A DNA stretch of 64,000 nt, taken from the NCBI GenBank assembly GCA_017962145.1, contig JAGCVX010000016.1, positions 1 through 64,000 of the forward strand, in the 5' to 3' direction. The first letter of the stretch is position 1, and every line of letters begins with the position of its first letter. The notes beneath the pieces are model-generated. The model was not told where the DNA came from. It saw only the letters and a program-made list of their open reading frames with translations, and ran no database searches. This DNA comes from Clostridiales bacterium (GTDB lineage Bacteria; Bacillota; Clostridia; Saccharofermentanales; Saccharofermentanaceae). This document shows, piece after piece, positions 8,584 through 17,436 of the stretch. A program made the translations under genes and the position numbers.

Positions 8584-10978
8584 GAACAGACTGGAAAAGA
8601 AAAGAGCAACTGTCCAGGAGCAGAAAGCGAAACAGGAACAGCTTGCCAGAAAAAAGCTTCAGAAGAAAAAGTATGTCAACGTCATGCAGCCGATCCCGAA
8701 GGTGTCGCAGCCGACGAACCTGACGCTGGTACTGGGCATCATCGTGGCCCTGGTCCTCGGCGTAGGTTTCTCCGGCATGCTGGTTTCCACATTCTCCTTC
8801 GAGGTGAACTATCCGCTCCTGATCATCTTCATCGGTCTTTGGAGCTGGGCGTGCGCGGCTGCCTGGATGTCCGAAGAGACGAGCCGGCCATATGTGCTCG
8901 CTACCGTCGCCGTCCTGATCAGCGCCGCGATGCTGTTCTTCGACATCTTCAAAGCAAGAACGCAGGCCGAGTATTTCTACATGATCATCCAGCAGAAAGC
9001 CTGGCGAGGTCTTCCTGTAGTCTTTAAAAACCTCGAGAAACGAAAAGGAGAAATCACGTATTTCATCCTGATCGCAAATATCATCCCGGCATATCTGACG
9101 ACATTTACGATCATCAAAAGAAAGCATGTGATCATCGCGGCGATCCCGTATCTGCCGTTCCTTCTGACATCAACGATCATCACATATATCACGCCTGCGG
9201 CCCTCGCCTGCGAGATCGCAGTTGCCGGTGTACTGCTTCTGATCTGTTTCCAGTTCGTCCGCCGTATCGGCGACAGCAGTGCCGATGAACGTATGCTGAA
9301 GATCGTGGTTCCGGTGATCATCTTCGCTCTTCTTGCCGGAAACGCCTTTCCGAAAAAAGGGTATACCAGAAATAAGACCGCGCTTTCCGGTGCCACGAAG
9401 ATCGAGTCGATGCTGAAAAAACTCGGCGCCAAGATCAATACCGGTGACCCGGATCCGAACCCGACTCCTGCGCCGCCGGAGAAAAAGCGCGAGGGATATA
9501 TGGGCAGCGTCGTCATGGAAGATGGTCAGGCATATGTCCGTATCACGACGGAAGATCTGAGCAAGGTAGGTATGTTCGATCCGCCGGATATCAAGGTCGC
9601 GGACGTCTACCGTTATTACAATGAACCGATCGCGGATATGGTCCCGATCAGCGGTCACCATATGTATCTGAAGACCGCATCGATGGAAGTCTTCGAAGGC
9701 AACAGCTGGAGCATGCTCCATCCTGAAGATCAGCCGGCGGATTACTATTATGAGAGCGACTCCGAGTCGTATTCGAGAAACTCGGATTTTATCGTCGAGG
9801 TCAAGCCTGTTCTCGGTTCCGATGTCTTCCTCGTTCCGAACTACATCGACCATTACTTCGTCAACGAAGAAAGTGTCTACTCGAATCTGAACATCACGAA
9901 GAGAACGACCTGGAACCTCAACGAGAGCACGCTGAATCCGTCCGGTGTGTCGAGCTATTACTATGCGTACAACGACGTTCCCCAGCAGCTGGATGTAATG
10001 TGGAACCAGGAGTATCTCGATGAGATCTATTCGACATGTCTTTATGTTCCGGAAGAGACCCGTACCAGCATCCTCGAAAGCGAAGTTCTCCCGGAGTGGT
10101 ATATGCAGCTTCTCGACGGCACGATCACGATGACGGACGAAGAAAAAGTCATGGCCGTGGTCAGCTATGTCCGAACCGTGCATCCGTACCGTCACGCGAC
10201 TCCGTATCCACCGGAGGATGTGGATTTCGTAACGTGGTTTTTGACAGATAGTGAATGCGGTTTCTGCGTGCATTACGCGACGACAACGGCCGTTCTGCTT
10301 CGAATGGTCGGCGTGCCGACACGCTATGTCACAGGCTATCTCTTCGTAAGTGAAGCCAACCACTCAAGAAGTGAAGTATCGATGGTAAATGCACATGCTT
10401 GGATCGAGTTTTTCAATCCGGAATACGGATGGATCCTCGACGATCCGACTCCGGGAAATGGCGTGGCCGCGAGTTACTTTAACATCTACGCTGTTGCTCA
10501 GGAATACGGTATCGAGTTCGAAAACAAGATCCCGGCAACGCCGACACCGACTCCGTCGCATATCGGAAAGATCACACCTACGCCGGAAGTAAAGAAAGAA
10601 AAGAAGACGATCAAGCCTTCGGACATCTTCCTGCATCCTGCCATGATCGTGCTCTATATACTGATCGCGATCGTACTGCTTTTCCGATTGATCTTCTATA
10701 TCTACTGGATCGTACGATTCCGAAGAGGAGATACGGCCAGCCGCGCCAATGCCTATGACGAGTACTTCTCGATGCACTGCCGCATCTTAAAAGGCGCGAC
10801 CTCACGAGTCGGCCGCTCGATCCTAAAGAAAGCAGACTACAGTGAAAAGGGAATCCAGGACGACGACCTCAAAAAGATGATCCGCTTCGGAAAACACAAC
10901 CTTCAGGTCCAGAGAAGAAACCGTCACTTCATCCGCAAAATCCTCTCCGGATTCCTGCTAAGAGTCAATAAAATGTAA
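8576..10978 (+). CDS. Membrane-anchored transglutaminase-like protein (TgpA type)
   Basis: 800 aa. A basic N-terminus is followed by about six membrane segments in residues 45-260, then a large external region. That region contains the transglutaminase-like core with its Cys in DSECGFCVHYATTTAVLLRM, His in VNAHAWIEFF and Asp in WILDDPTPG. A Thr-Pro linker and one more membrane helix near residue 695 precede a cytoplasmic tail. ATG 8576 is preferred over ATG 8567 because GAGGAGG ends directly at 8566. Last gene of the MoxR operon. Probable role is protein cross-linking or proteolysis at the cell surface; the substrate is unknown. Confidence 0.88.
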   Translation: MPENRLEKKRATVQEQKAKQEQLARKKLQKKKYVNVMQPIPKVSQPTNLTLVLGIIVALVLGVGFSGMLVSTFSFEVNYPLLIIFIGLWSWACAAAWMSEETSRPYVLATVAVLISAAMLFFDIFKARTQAEYFYMIIQQKAWRGLPVVFKNLEKRKGEITYFILIANIIPAYLTTFTIIKRKHVIIAAIPYLPFLLTSTIITYITPAALACEIAVAGVLLLICFQFVRRIGDSSADERMLKIVVPVIIFALLAGNAFPKKGYTRNKTALSGATKIESMLKKLGAKINTGDPDPNPTPAPPEKKREGYMGSVVMEDGQAYVRITTEDLSKVGMFDPPDIKVADVYRYYNEPIADMVPISGHHMYLKTASMEVFEGNSWSMLHPEDQPADYYYESDSESYSRNSDFIVEVKPVLGSDVFLVPNYIDHYFVNEESVYSNLNITKRTTWNLNESTLNPSGVSSYYYAYNDVPQQLDVMWNQEYLDEIYSTCLYVPEETRTSILESEVLPEWYMQLLDGTITMTDEEKVMAVVSYVRTVHPYRHATPYPPEDVDFVTWFLTDSECGFCVHYATTTAVLLRMVGVPTRYVTGYLFVSEANHSRSEVSMVNAHAWIEFFNPEYGWILDDPTPGNGVAASYFNIYAVAQEYGIEFENKIPATPTPTPSHIGKITPTPEVKKEKKTIKPSDIFLHPAMIVLYILIAIVLLFRLIFYIYWIVRFRRGDTASRANAYDEYFSMHCRILKGATSRVGRSILKKADYSEKGIQDDDLKKMIRFGKHNLQVQRRNRHFIRKILSGFLLRVNKM

Positions 10979-10985
10979 GGCAAAG

Positions 10986-11049
10986 AAAAAGAAGATTTTG
11001 AGCACTGTCCTCGGGCAAGCCCTGCGGAGGCACTCAAAATCTTCTTTTT
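10986..11049. terminator. Bidirectional terminator with nested GC-rich palindrome
   Basis: A perfect 17-bp stem (10986-11002 with 11033-11049) runs from an A-tract to a T-tract, so it can stop transcription from both sides. Its 30-nt loop is not random. It contains a palindrome with arms CCTC/GAGG and GGGC/GCCC, repeated almost exactly in the next terminator. It terminates the MoxR-DUF58-transglutaminase operon. Confidence 0.9.
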
Positions 11050-11118
11050 ATTTCTGGGTAGGATCTTATTCAAAGTAAAAACAAAAGGCTTCGAAGTGCC
11101 TCCGCTATCAGGGAGGAT

Positions 11119-11180
11119 AATAACAGTTTCGCCGTGCCTCCGCAGGGCTCTGCCCGAGGACCGCACAAGAAACTGTTATT
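11119..11180 (-). terminator. Terminator of the ABC exporter operon with the same nested palindrome
   Basis: Perfect 12-bp stem AATAACAGTTTC / GAAACTGTTATT (11119-11130, 11169-11180) around a 38-nt loop. The loop core (about 11134-11161) is the reverse complement of the loop core at 11007-11033, with one base inserted. The U-tract is weak, so termination efficiency is uncertain. Confidence 0.7.
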
Positions 11181-11189
11181 TATCTGACC

Positions 11190-11948
11190 TTACCAGCCCA
11201 TATCCATCAGCCAGTTATTGAGTGCTCTTTCGCGCTCGCGATCAGACAGTCCTTCGGGCATTCTGTATTCGCTCTGGATGTTGCCGTCGGCGATATAAAG
11301 AACGCGGGAGCAGCGGGATGCGACTTTGGCATCGTGCGTAACCATCATGACGGTGGTACCTTCGGAATTGAGCTTGCAGATCTCATTCATGACCTCTGCG
11401 GAAGACTGACGGTTCAGTGCGCCTGTCGGCTCATCGGCAAAGAGGATACGCGGGTTATTGACCATGCTTCTTGCGATACATGCACGCTGGAGCTGACCGC
11501 CGGATACTTCGTTGATGTCGTTACTTGCGATCTCGATAATACCGAGTTTTCTCATCAGTTCTTCGCAGCGGGCAACCTTATCTTTTCTGGATTCGTCGCT
11601 CTTTTCGCACTCGATCGCAGGAAGAAGGATGTTATCCATGATCGTCAGGTTTTTCATCATGAACATCTGCTGGAAGATAAATCCCATATCGTTCAAACGA
11701 ACGGACGACAGTTCCTTTTCCGAGAGCTTCGAGATATCTTTTCCATCAAGTTTTACCTGGCCGGATGTCGCACGGTCCATGCCGGATACAGAGTAGAGAA
11801 GAGTACTTTTACCGGAACCGGACGGGCCCATGATGCCGACCATCTCTCCCTCTTCTATGTCGAAGCTGACATTCTTCAGAACGTTGTTCTGGCGCTTTTC
11901 GATGACGTATGTTTTGCACAGATCCTTGACTTCCATTAACTTTTTCAT
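11190..11948 (-). CDS. ABC transporter ATP-binding protein (MacB/BceA-like)
   Basis: 252 aa. Walker A is GPSGSGKST, the Q-loop lies in FIFQQMFMM, the signature is VSGGQLQRA, Walker B is ILFADEPTGALN, and the H-loop His is in VTHDAKVA. This is the type V (MacB/FtsE/LolD/BceA) subgroup, which works with FtsX-fold permeases rather than as a classical importer. It is the second gene after the FtsX permease, 47 bp downstream. Such pairs export or sense peptides, antibiotics or lipoproteins. The substrate is unknown, and no two-component genes adjoin it. Confidence 0.93.
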   Translation of the reverse strand: MKKLMEVKDLCKTYVIEKRQNNVLKNVSFDIEEGEMVGIMGPSGSGKSTLLYSVSGMDRATSGQVKLDGKDISKLSEKELSSVRLNDMGFIFQQMFMMKNLTIMDNILLPAIECEKSDESRKDKVARCEELMRKLGIIEIASNDINEVSGGQLQRACIARSMVNNPRILFADEPTGALNRQSSAEVMNEICKLNSEGTTVMMVTHDAKVASRCSRVLYIADGNIQSEYRMPEGLSDRERERALNNWLMDMGW

Positions 11949-11995
11949 TTTTCTATTCCTCCGTGTTTTGTGTTTCGTTTTCTAAGCTGTATGTG

Positions 11996-14362
11996 TTACT
12001 CGATATTGGCGGTGTCGCTTGCGTGGATGGACTTGCTGGACAGCGAAGTCAGGTAAGCAACGAGCAGTGTGGTGGCGACGATGATCGCGGGATAGATCAC
12101 GAAGATCTGCAGCGGATCAAATGCGTAGTTGATCTTGCTTGTTCCCATCGTGCCGAAGATCGGGCTGATGCAGAGCTTGGTCATCGGGATCGAGAGCGCC
12201 GCGGTCAGAACCATCGCGAAGAGTGTGACGATTCCGAAGCGCAGGACGTGCCAGCGGGAGATCTTCTTGCTCTGGAATCCGATCGCTTTCAACAGGGCGA
12301 TCTTGCTCTTCTCGTCTGCGATGAAGGAGACTTCCATCAGGATCGTGATCAGGGAAACGATGATGATCGTGATACCCAGGAGCATATACTGTACAGCGAG
12401 CATGGTCGGTACTACATTGATGCAGGAAGCGACATATTCGCCGGCGTTCTCGACCTTGTCGTGGATGAAGTTCGCCTTGATGATGTCTTTTCTTTCCTCG
12501 ATGACTTTCTCGCTCGGATCGTCGTCAAAGTCGATCTGGAAAGCCATACCGGAAGAGATGAACTTATTGTCGACCGGTGCATCCGAGTGGAGACGGATCA
12601 CTTCACCGACCTGGTTGAAGGATTCGTAGTATGCGGTGATGATGCAGTCGATCTTCTCTGTACCGAAATCGATGGTAACGGTATCTCCGATCTTTGCTCC
12701 GATCATATCGCTCAGTCGCTTCGTGATCGCAATCTCATTTTTGTTTCTCGGAGCGGTGCCTTCTGTAAAGCGGTACTTATTAAAGTCGACGCGGTAACCA
12801 TACTGGCAGACGATACGATGTGCTTTCCCGTTTACATCTACATTATAGGTGTACTGCAGATCCTGACTGAAGTGTCCGGGGATACCGAGTTCAGAAAGTT
12901 TTTTGTCCTTTGCATCGAAGTATTCTGTCATCTGATCCTTGTCATACGTCATGACGTTCATGGTCTGGGAAACACTGTCCAGGTAAAGATCGCTCTTTGT
13001 GACGAAGGAATCGATCAGACCGTCACTTTGCATCGTGTTGGTGGTGTTGACCAGCATCAGAACAAAAAGCATGCAGATCGTAAATGCGATGATGATGGAG
13101 ATATAGCGCTTCGGGCTGCTGACGGTGTCGTTAAGTGCCAGGAAAGAACTGGCTCCGGCTCTTTTGGAGCGGCTTAAGTGGAGCTTGCTCTTCTTGCTGT
13201 AACGCTCTCCGCTTTGACCTGTGCGGATCGCATCTACAGGAGTTGCTTTCTTCACGATACGTGTGGCCATGTAAGCCAGGATCAGGATCGTGATGACTAC
13301 GATCACGGCGCCGATGGCGTTATAAAGAAGGCCGTAGTCATTTCCAAGAACCATGTTGTTCGAAACGGAAGAGAGAAGAAGATTCGTAAGCGGGATGCTC
13401 AGGAAGAATCCGATCACGGATCCGATGATCGCCAGGCCGAGATACTTGGTCAGGTACAGGAAACGGATCTTCGTATTCTTGATACCGATGGCCTTCATGA
13501 CGCCGATCTCTCTGTATTCCTTGGAGATCGTGAAGGAGAGGGAAACCTTCAGTACAACAAAGGAAAGGATGATCAGGCAGACGGAAAGGATCAGTACGAC
13601 GAAGGCAACGATCATGTCCATGACGTAGCACAGGGCAATCGTCGCGACGGGCTTGGCAAATCCGATGTTGGTGCAGGCGGCACTGGCTTCGGCAATCGCA
13701 TCGATGTCTTTCGTATCGATGCAGCAGACCTGTCCGGCGTTGTACTTCATGATGGTTTCGTTTTCTTCTAATTTCTTGAAGTCATCCGAATGCATCAGAA
13801 TACGGGTATTACCCATCATGTCGGAGCCGAAAAGTGCATCCTTGATCTTGCCGTCGATGATCAGACGGAACGTGACATCCTCCTGGCCGACCTCGATGAT
13901 GTCGCCGACCTTGAGATTGTTCTTGCTCATGAAATTACCGGTGACGTAGCAGTGACCGGAGGAAAGTGCTTTTGGCGCCTCATTATCTAAATTGAAGAAG
14001 TGGAAGGAAGACGCGGACAGATCCTGCATGAGAATCGTGTTTCGTGTTTCGATCTTGCTTCCGTCGGCTTTCTTCAGAGAATCCTGCGAACCGAAGATTA
14101 CCGTATCCATTCGATAGGAATCGATCGCCTTTTCTGTCTCGAGCATGTTGTCGAGTGCGCCGATGGAATCGGGTCCCAGCGTGACGATGACGAAGTCACC
14201 GATGCCGGCTTTTTCCAGATAGTAGTCTGTACCGTTTGCCACGGTGATGACATTGTTGAGGCCGGTTCCGACGAACATGGCTGCCAGTGTGATGAACAGC
14301 AGCACGATCAGGTTCATGGCCTTTCTCTTTTTCAGTTCCTTTTTGAAAATTCGCAGAAACAT
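11996..14362 (-). CDS. FtsX-domain ABC transporter permease
   Basis: 788 aa. An N-terminal signal-like helix (residues 16-40) is followed by an extracellular domain. A first FtsX unit of three to four helices (about 245-380) contains REIGVMKAIGIKNTKIRFLY. A further helix (about 418-440), a second extracellular domain and a second FtsX unit at the C-terminus follow, the latter with KSKIALLKAIGFQSKKI. The duplicated FtsX layout is that of BceB/MacB-like type VII exporters. AAAGGTGG precedes ATG 14362. A long inverted repeat lies in its leader. Confidence 0.9.
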   Translation of the reverse strand: MFLRIFKKELKKRKAMNLIVLLFITLAAMFVGTGLNNVITVANGTDYYLEKAGIGDFVIVTLGPDSIGALDNMLETEKAIDSYRMDTVIFGSQDSLKKADGSKIETRNTILMQDLSASSFHFFNLDNEAPKALSSGHCYVTGNFMSKNNLKVGDIIEVGQEDVTFRLIIDGKIKDALFGSDMMGNTRILMHSDDFKKLEENETIMKYNAGQVCCIDTKDIDAIAEASAACTNIGFAKPVATIALCYVMDMIVAFVVLILSVCLIILSFVVLKVSLSFTISKEYREIGVMKAIGIKNTKIRFLYLTKYLGLAIIGSVIGFFLSIPLTNLLLSSVSNNMVLGNDYGLLYNAIGAVIVVITILILAYMATRIVKKATPVDAIRTGQSGERYSKKSKLHLSRSKRAGASSFLALNDTVSSPKRYISIIIAFTICMLFVLMLVNTTNTMQSDGLIDSFVTKSDLYLDSVSQTMNVMTYDKDQMTEYFDAKDKKLSELGIPGHFSQDLQYTYNVDVNGKAHRIVCQYGYRVDFNKYRFTEGTAPRNKNEIAITKRLSDMIGAKIGDTVTIDFGTEKIDCIITAYYESFNQVGEVIRLHSDAPVDNKFISSGMAFQIDFDDDPSEKVIEERKDIIKANFIHDKVENAGEYVASCINVVPTMLAVQYMLLGITIIIVSLITILMEVSFIADEKSKIALLKAIGFQSKKISRWHVLRFGIVTLFAMVLTAALSIPMTKLCISPIFGTMGTSKINYAFDPLQIFVIYPAIIVATTLLVAYLTSLSSKSIHASDTANIE

Positions 14363-14406
14363 AAGCTTCCACCTTTCCTTTGTGTTTTTCCTATGTGTTT
14401 TTGGTT

Positions 14407-14475
14407 CAACATGATGCCTGTGGCACTTTCTGAAGGAGGGTAGGGTTTCGCGAGAACCACAGGTTTCTCATGTTG
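14407..14475 (-). promoter_or_regulatory. Structured leader / interrupted inverted repeat of the ABC exporter operon
   Basis: Arms CAACATGA (14407-14414) and CCTGTGG (14417-14423) pair with CCACAGG (14457-14463) and TCATGTTG (14468-14475). That gives 15 paired positions with one internal loop and a 33-nt apical loop. It lies 45-113 bp before the permease start codon. It could be an RNA structure or a double operator. It has no U-tract, so it is not a terminator. Confidence 0.55.
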
Positions 14476-14571
14476 TGGCTTTATCTTACCGCGGGAATTA
14501 TTAAACAATCATTAAATGATATTGTTTTGAGAGGAACAAATGGTGAAAACGCTGGAATAAGTGGGTTCTGA

Positions 14572-14901
14572 CAAGGAAATCATTGAAACGGAGAGTTTTC
14601 CGGGATGGGATTTTGGGCATATGGGCAAGGAAGAATACGCAAATTATGAAATTCCTTGCCCTAGATTTTGAGATTGGACAAGGAAATCCTCGGAAAGAAG
14701 GAAAGTCCTTGCCTGTTTTCAACACGCTTAGCCAAGGAAAGTCTCTGTTTTTAAAGAAATCCTTGCTTGAGAAAGTATAAACGACCAAGGAGATTTGAAG
14801 ATATAGAAGTATTCCTTGTCTGTCACATGAAAAACGGCCAAGGAAACTCTAAGACTCTATTAATTTCCTTGCTTGCATCTCCGAAAAGTTGGAAAGGAAA
14901 A
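14572..14901. repeat. Phased array of 33-bp palindromes (CAAGGAA...TTCCTTG)
   Basis: Five dyads, each exactly 33 bp from the C of CAAGG to the G of CCTTG, lie at 14626-14658, 14679-14711, 14733-14765, 14786-14818 and 14839-14871. They repeat every 53-54 bp and are separated by 20-21 bp. A decayed copy (14572-14604) precedes them and a left arm only (14893-14901) follows, in phase. Only the 6-8 bp arms are conserved; the 19-nt loops and the spacers all differ. The region is AT-rich and non-coding, and it lies between the FtsX gene and a nuclease gene. An unphased TTCCTTGG occurs at 14960. The function is unknown. Confidence 0.9.
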
Positions 14902-15110
14902 CATGGGAATTTACAAAAACATTATTCAACTGACACAGATTGCGCATATATCATATAGATTCCTTGGAGAACTCGTTGTATGATAAACAAAAACAAGCAA
15001 TGTGCAGTCGTAAGACAATAATATGACATGACCTTGCGAACATAGCAGAAGCACTGCTAATAAAATTGTTTGAAATGATGCTATTACGACGCCCGAATTG
15101 GGAGGTCATG

Positions 15111-15905
15111 ATGAAAGCATTTATTGAATCATTGAAGAAACGAAGAGATATCCTGAGAACGTGTATTGCGTTATCAGAAAAGGGTGTCAAGATTGACGTT
15201 CAAGGTCATTTGGAAATATCTGATAAAGGAAAGAAATGTGATTACTATCATGTTCAGATAATCGGAAGCAAACATGGCCGTTATATTCCCAAAGGAAAGT
15301 TATCAACGGCAATTGCACTTGCCCAAAGAGACTACTTTGATCGCACTCTTCTCAGAATGAAGAAAGAACTTCATTCCCTTGAACAATACATTCAGCTCGT
15401 TGAAAACGGGACGGTCGAAGATGTCTATTCCAGAATGTGTCCAGCCCGCCAAAAGCTCGTCAAGCCTCTGATAGTATCAGACGAGATGCTGGCACAGCGC
15501 TGGCTTCAGGGAGCATTCAATCAAAGTGAATATATGCCGGAAAAGAAGATCTATCCAACGAAGAAAGGTGACATGGTTCGATCTAAGTCCGAAGTTCTGT
15601 TTGCGGATCTGTACCTAGATATGGGTATTCCATATCGATATGAGCCCGTGATCGTGATGAAGAACGGACATGCTTTGTCTCCGGACTTTTCTTTGTGGGA
15701 TACAAAAAGGAGACAAGAAATCTATCATGAGCATTTTGGATTGATGGATGATCCTGATTATCGACGAAATGCACTGAAGAAAATCGATGAGTATCGACAG
15801 AACGGTATCTATATCGGGAAGAATCTTATCACCACATTTGAAGGTGATGGCGCGATTCTTAACATGAAGGAAATAAGAGCCATGATCGAAGAATTGTTGC
15901 TGTAA
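15111..15905 (+). CDS. PD-(D/E)XK-like nuclease-fold protein
   Basis: 264 aa. The N-terminal half (residues 1-130) is helical and basic. The C-terminal half carries the order of a PD-(D/E)XK or very-short-patch-repair-like nuclease: VRSKSEVLFADLY (motif Glu), LSPDFSLWD (the P-D), IYHEHFGLMDDP (E-x-H) and a helical end with IGKNLITTFEG. Similar proteins of unknown function are common in Clostridia. GGGAGG lies 5 nt before ATG 15111; ATG 15108 is too close. Codon use is AT-richer than the flanks, and the gene follows the phased palindrome array, so recent acquisition of the pair is plausible. The nuclease activity is inferred from motifs only. Confidence 0.65.
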   Translation: MKAFIESLKKRRDILRTCIALSEKGVKIDVQGHLEISDKGKKCDYYHVQIIGSKHGRYIPKGKLSTAIALAQRDYFDRTLLRMKKELHSLEQYIQLVENGTVEDVYSRMCPARQKLVKPLIVSDEMLAQRWLQGAFNQSEYMPEKKIYPTKKGDMVRSKSEVLFADLYLDMGIPYRYEPVIVMKNGHALSPDFSLWDTKRRQEIYHEHFGLMDDPDYRRNALKKIDEYRQNGIYIGKNLITTFEGDGAILNMKEIRAMIEELLL

Positions 15906-16024
15906 TGCTCAGTCTATTACTTTTCCCCAGAAGAAATTTCAAGTAATTTGCAACAAAACTTCTTCCTGTTTCGTCTAATTATCGAAAGACACTTCTGAAA
16001 GATGGTAAACAGGAGGACGTATTT

Positions 16025-17263
16025 ATGAAAAAGAAAATACTACCTTTACTTCTGGCTTGCATGATTGGGGCATCGTTTATAGCCGGTTGTTCTAGCAAAG
16101 GCGAAACGTCTACGATGAGAAAGTCAGGGGCGAGAGCTGAGCAGCACAACGATGCGATTGTCGCCGAGTCCACGATCGCTATGGATGCAGGCGAGGACCT
16201 GTACGATTCTTATGATGGTGAAAACTACGTAGAAAATGCCGATCCCAACAATGGCGGCAATGGCTCCCAGAGCCCGGATGTAAAGGCCGACGCAGCAAAA
16301 GAGATGCTTGTTTTCCGCTGCAACATCGCAATCGACACGCTGAACTTCGACGAGTCTCTGGTTGCACTGAAGAACAAGATCGAAGAATATCACGGCTTTA
16401 TCGAGCGTGAGAACCAGACAGACGGAAGCTCCGGAAACGGTCGTTATGTAATCGATGAAGAAGATAAGGATTACTACTATACCGCGACGATCCGTATCCC
16501 CTCTGCTTATTATGATTCTTTTGTAAATGCCACTTCCGGCATCGGAACGCTTCGTTCCAAGAACTCCAGCGTAGATAATGTCGCTACCCGTTATGGCACG
16601 CTTCAAAATGAACTGGAAATCTACGAGGCTGAGTATGACCGTTACATGAAGCAGTATGAAGAGACGGAAGATGAATCCATTGCTCTTCAGATCCAGTACG
16701 AACTCCGCAACCTGGCGATCACGATCTCTGATATCAAGACAGAGATGAGCATGCTCGAAAGCGACGTAGCTTACTCCTACGTTTCGATCACGATCCACAA
16801 GGTTTCCCAGAAAGAGATCGAGAAGGAGCAGGAAGAAGTCACCGAAAAAGACAGCTTCGGCACACGCCTTTCAAAGACCGCGAAGAACTCCTGGAATGAT
16901 TTCCTCGGTTTCCTGCAGGGTATCGTGCTCTTCTTCGTCGGCGGATGGTGGGTCATCCTGATCCTCGGACTCATCGCATTTGCGATCTTCTTCGGGATCA
17001 AGCGCTCGATCAAGAAAGGCCGCGAGAGATCCGAAGCCAAGCGCAAACAACTGGAGGCCGAGCAGTTTGAACGCATGAAGGCATACCAGATGGCAAAAGA
17101 GCAGACCCAGGCAGCCAATCAGGCACAGATCCAGGCCCGCATTAATTCACAAAAAACAACGGTTACTGAAAAGACCGTTCCCGTACCTCAGTCGGAAAAG
17201 GCAAAAGAAGCCGAGAAGACTTCGGAAGAGCCAAAAAAAGATTCTGATGAGGAGAAGAAATAA
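16025..17263 (+). CDS. DUF4349 lipoprotein
   Basis: 412 aa. Lipoprotein signal peptide with lipobox IAGC, Cys at about residue 23. A low-complexity linker is followed by the DUF4349 domain (about residues 95-270), which includes IDTLNFDESLVALKNKIEEY, then a coiled-coil stretch and SDVAYSYVSITI. A membrane helix (about 300-322) precedes a long charged cytoplasmic tail ending in Lys/Glu repeats. A protein held both by lipid and by a helix is the usual DUF4349 layout; the role is unknown. AGGAGG precedes ATG 16025. A strong terminator follows. Confidence 0.85.
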   Translation: MKKKILPLLLACMIGASFIAGCSSKGETSTMRKSGARAEQHNDAIVAESTIAMDAGEDLYDSYDGENYVENADPNNGGNGSQSPDVKADAAKEMLVFRCNIAIDTLNFDESLVALKNKIEEYHGFIERENQTDGSSGNGRYVIDEEDKDYYYTATIRIPSAYYDSFVNATSGIGTLRSKNSSVDNVATRYGTLQNELEIYEAEYDRYMKQYEETEDESIALQIQYELRNLAITISDIKTEMSMLESDVAYSYVSITIHKVSQKEIEKEQEEVTEKDSFGTRLSKTAKNSWNDFLGFLQGIVLFFVGGWWVILILGLIAFAIFFGIKRSIKKGRERSEAKRKQLEAEQFERMKAYQMAKEQTQAANQAQIQARINSQKTTVTEKTVPVPQSEKAKEAEKTSEEPKKDSDEEKK

Positions 17264-17379
17264 CACGGATGCCCCTTCCTTTCCGGAAGTCCAAAGCCAA
17301 AGAAGTGAACCCCAAGGATAAAACCAAAGGAAAAAGGAAAAAATGGAGAAGGAACTGAAGACTTCTTTGGAGGCATTAG

Positions 17380-17436
17380 AAACACCGGAGTATTACACTG
17401 ATCTCACCCAAAGTGATGTGTAATCTCCGGTGTTTT
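17380..17436 (+). terminator. Terminator after the DUF4349 gene
   Basis: Arms AAACACCGGAG (17380-17390) and CTCCGGTGTTT (17425-17435) extend, past one bulged T, through ATTACAC / GTGTAAT (17392-17398, 17418-17424), making 18 pairs. A T-run follows. The rest of 17264-17577 shows nothing else recognisable. Confidence 0.88.

Larger units (their letters stand above)
14363..15110. other. 748-bp AT-rich intergenic region
   Basis: This stretch holds the ABC-operon leader inverted repeat (14407-14475), the phased palindrome array (14572-14901), and a small hairpin TAGCAG-AAGCA-CTGCTA (15043-15059) followed by ATAAAATTG. Base composition is visibly more AT-rich than the neighbouring genes. Short open frames across the array are not supported by ribosome sites or by codon use like the rest of the window. 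Confidence 0.7.

Noticed and set aside
14501..14788. 95-codon minus-strand open frame across the palindrome array
   Set aside because: It has no ribosome site, its apparent peptide repeats arise from the DNA repeats, and the repeat period (53-54 bp) is not a constant multiple of three.
14572..14901. CRISPR array
   Set aside because: Only the 6-8 bp arms of each unit are conserved. The inner 19 nt and the 20-21 bp between units all differ, so there is no constant repeat of CRISPR length, and no cas genes are near.
14572..15905. Type III toxin-antitoxin (RNA repeat antitoxin plus RNase toxin)
   Set aside because: Type III antitoxin repeats are near-identical throughout and are separated from the toxin by one terminator. 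Here only arm sequences are kept, and the protein resembles a DNA-type nuclease longer than ToxN.
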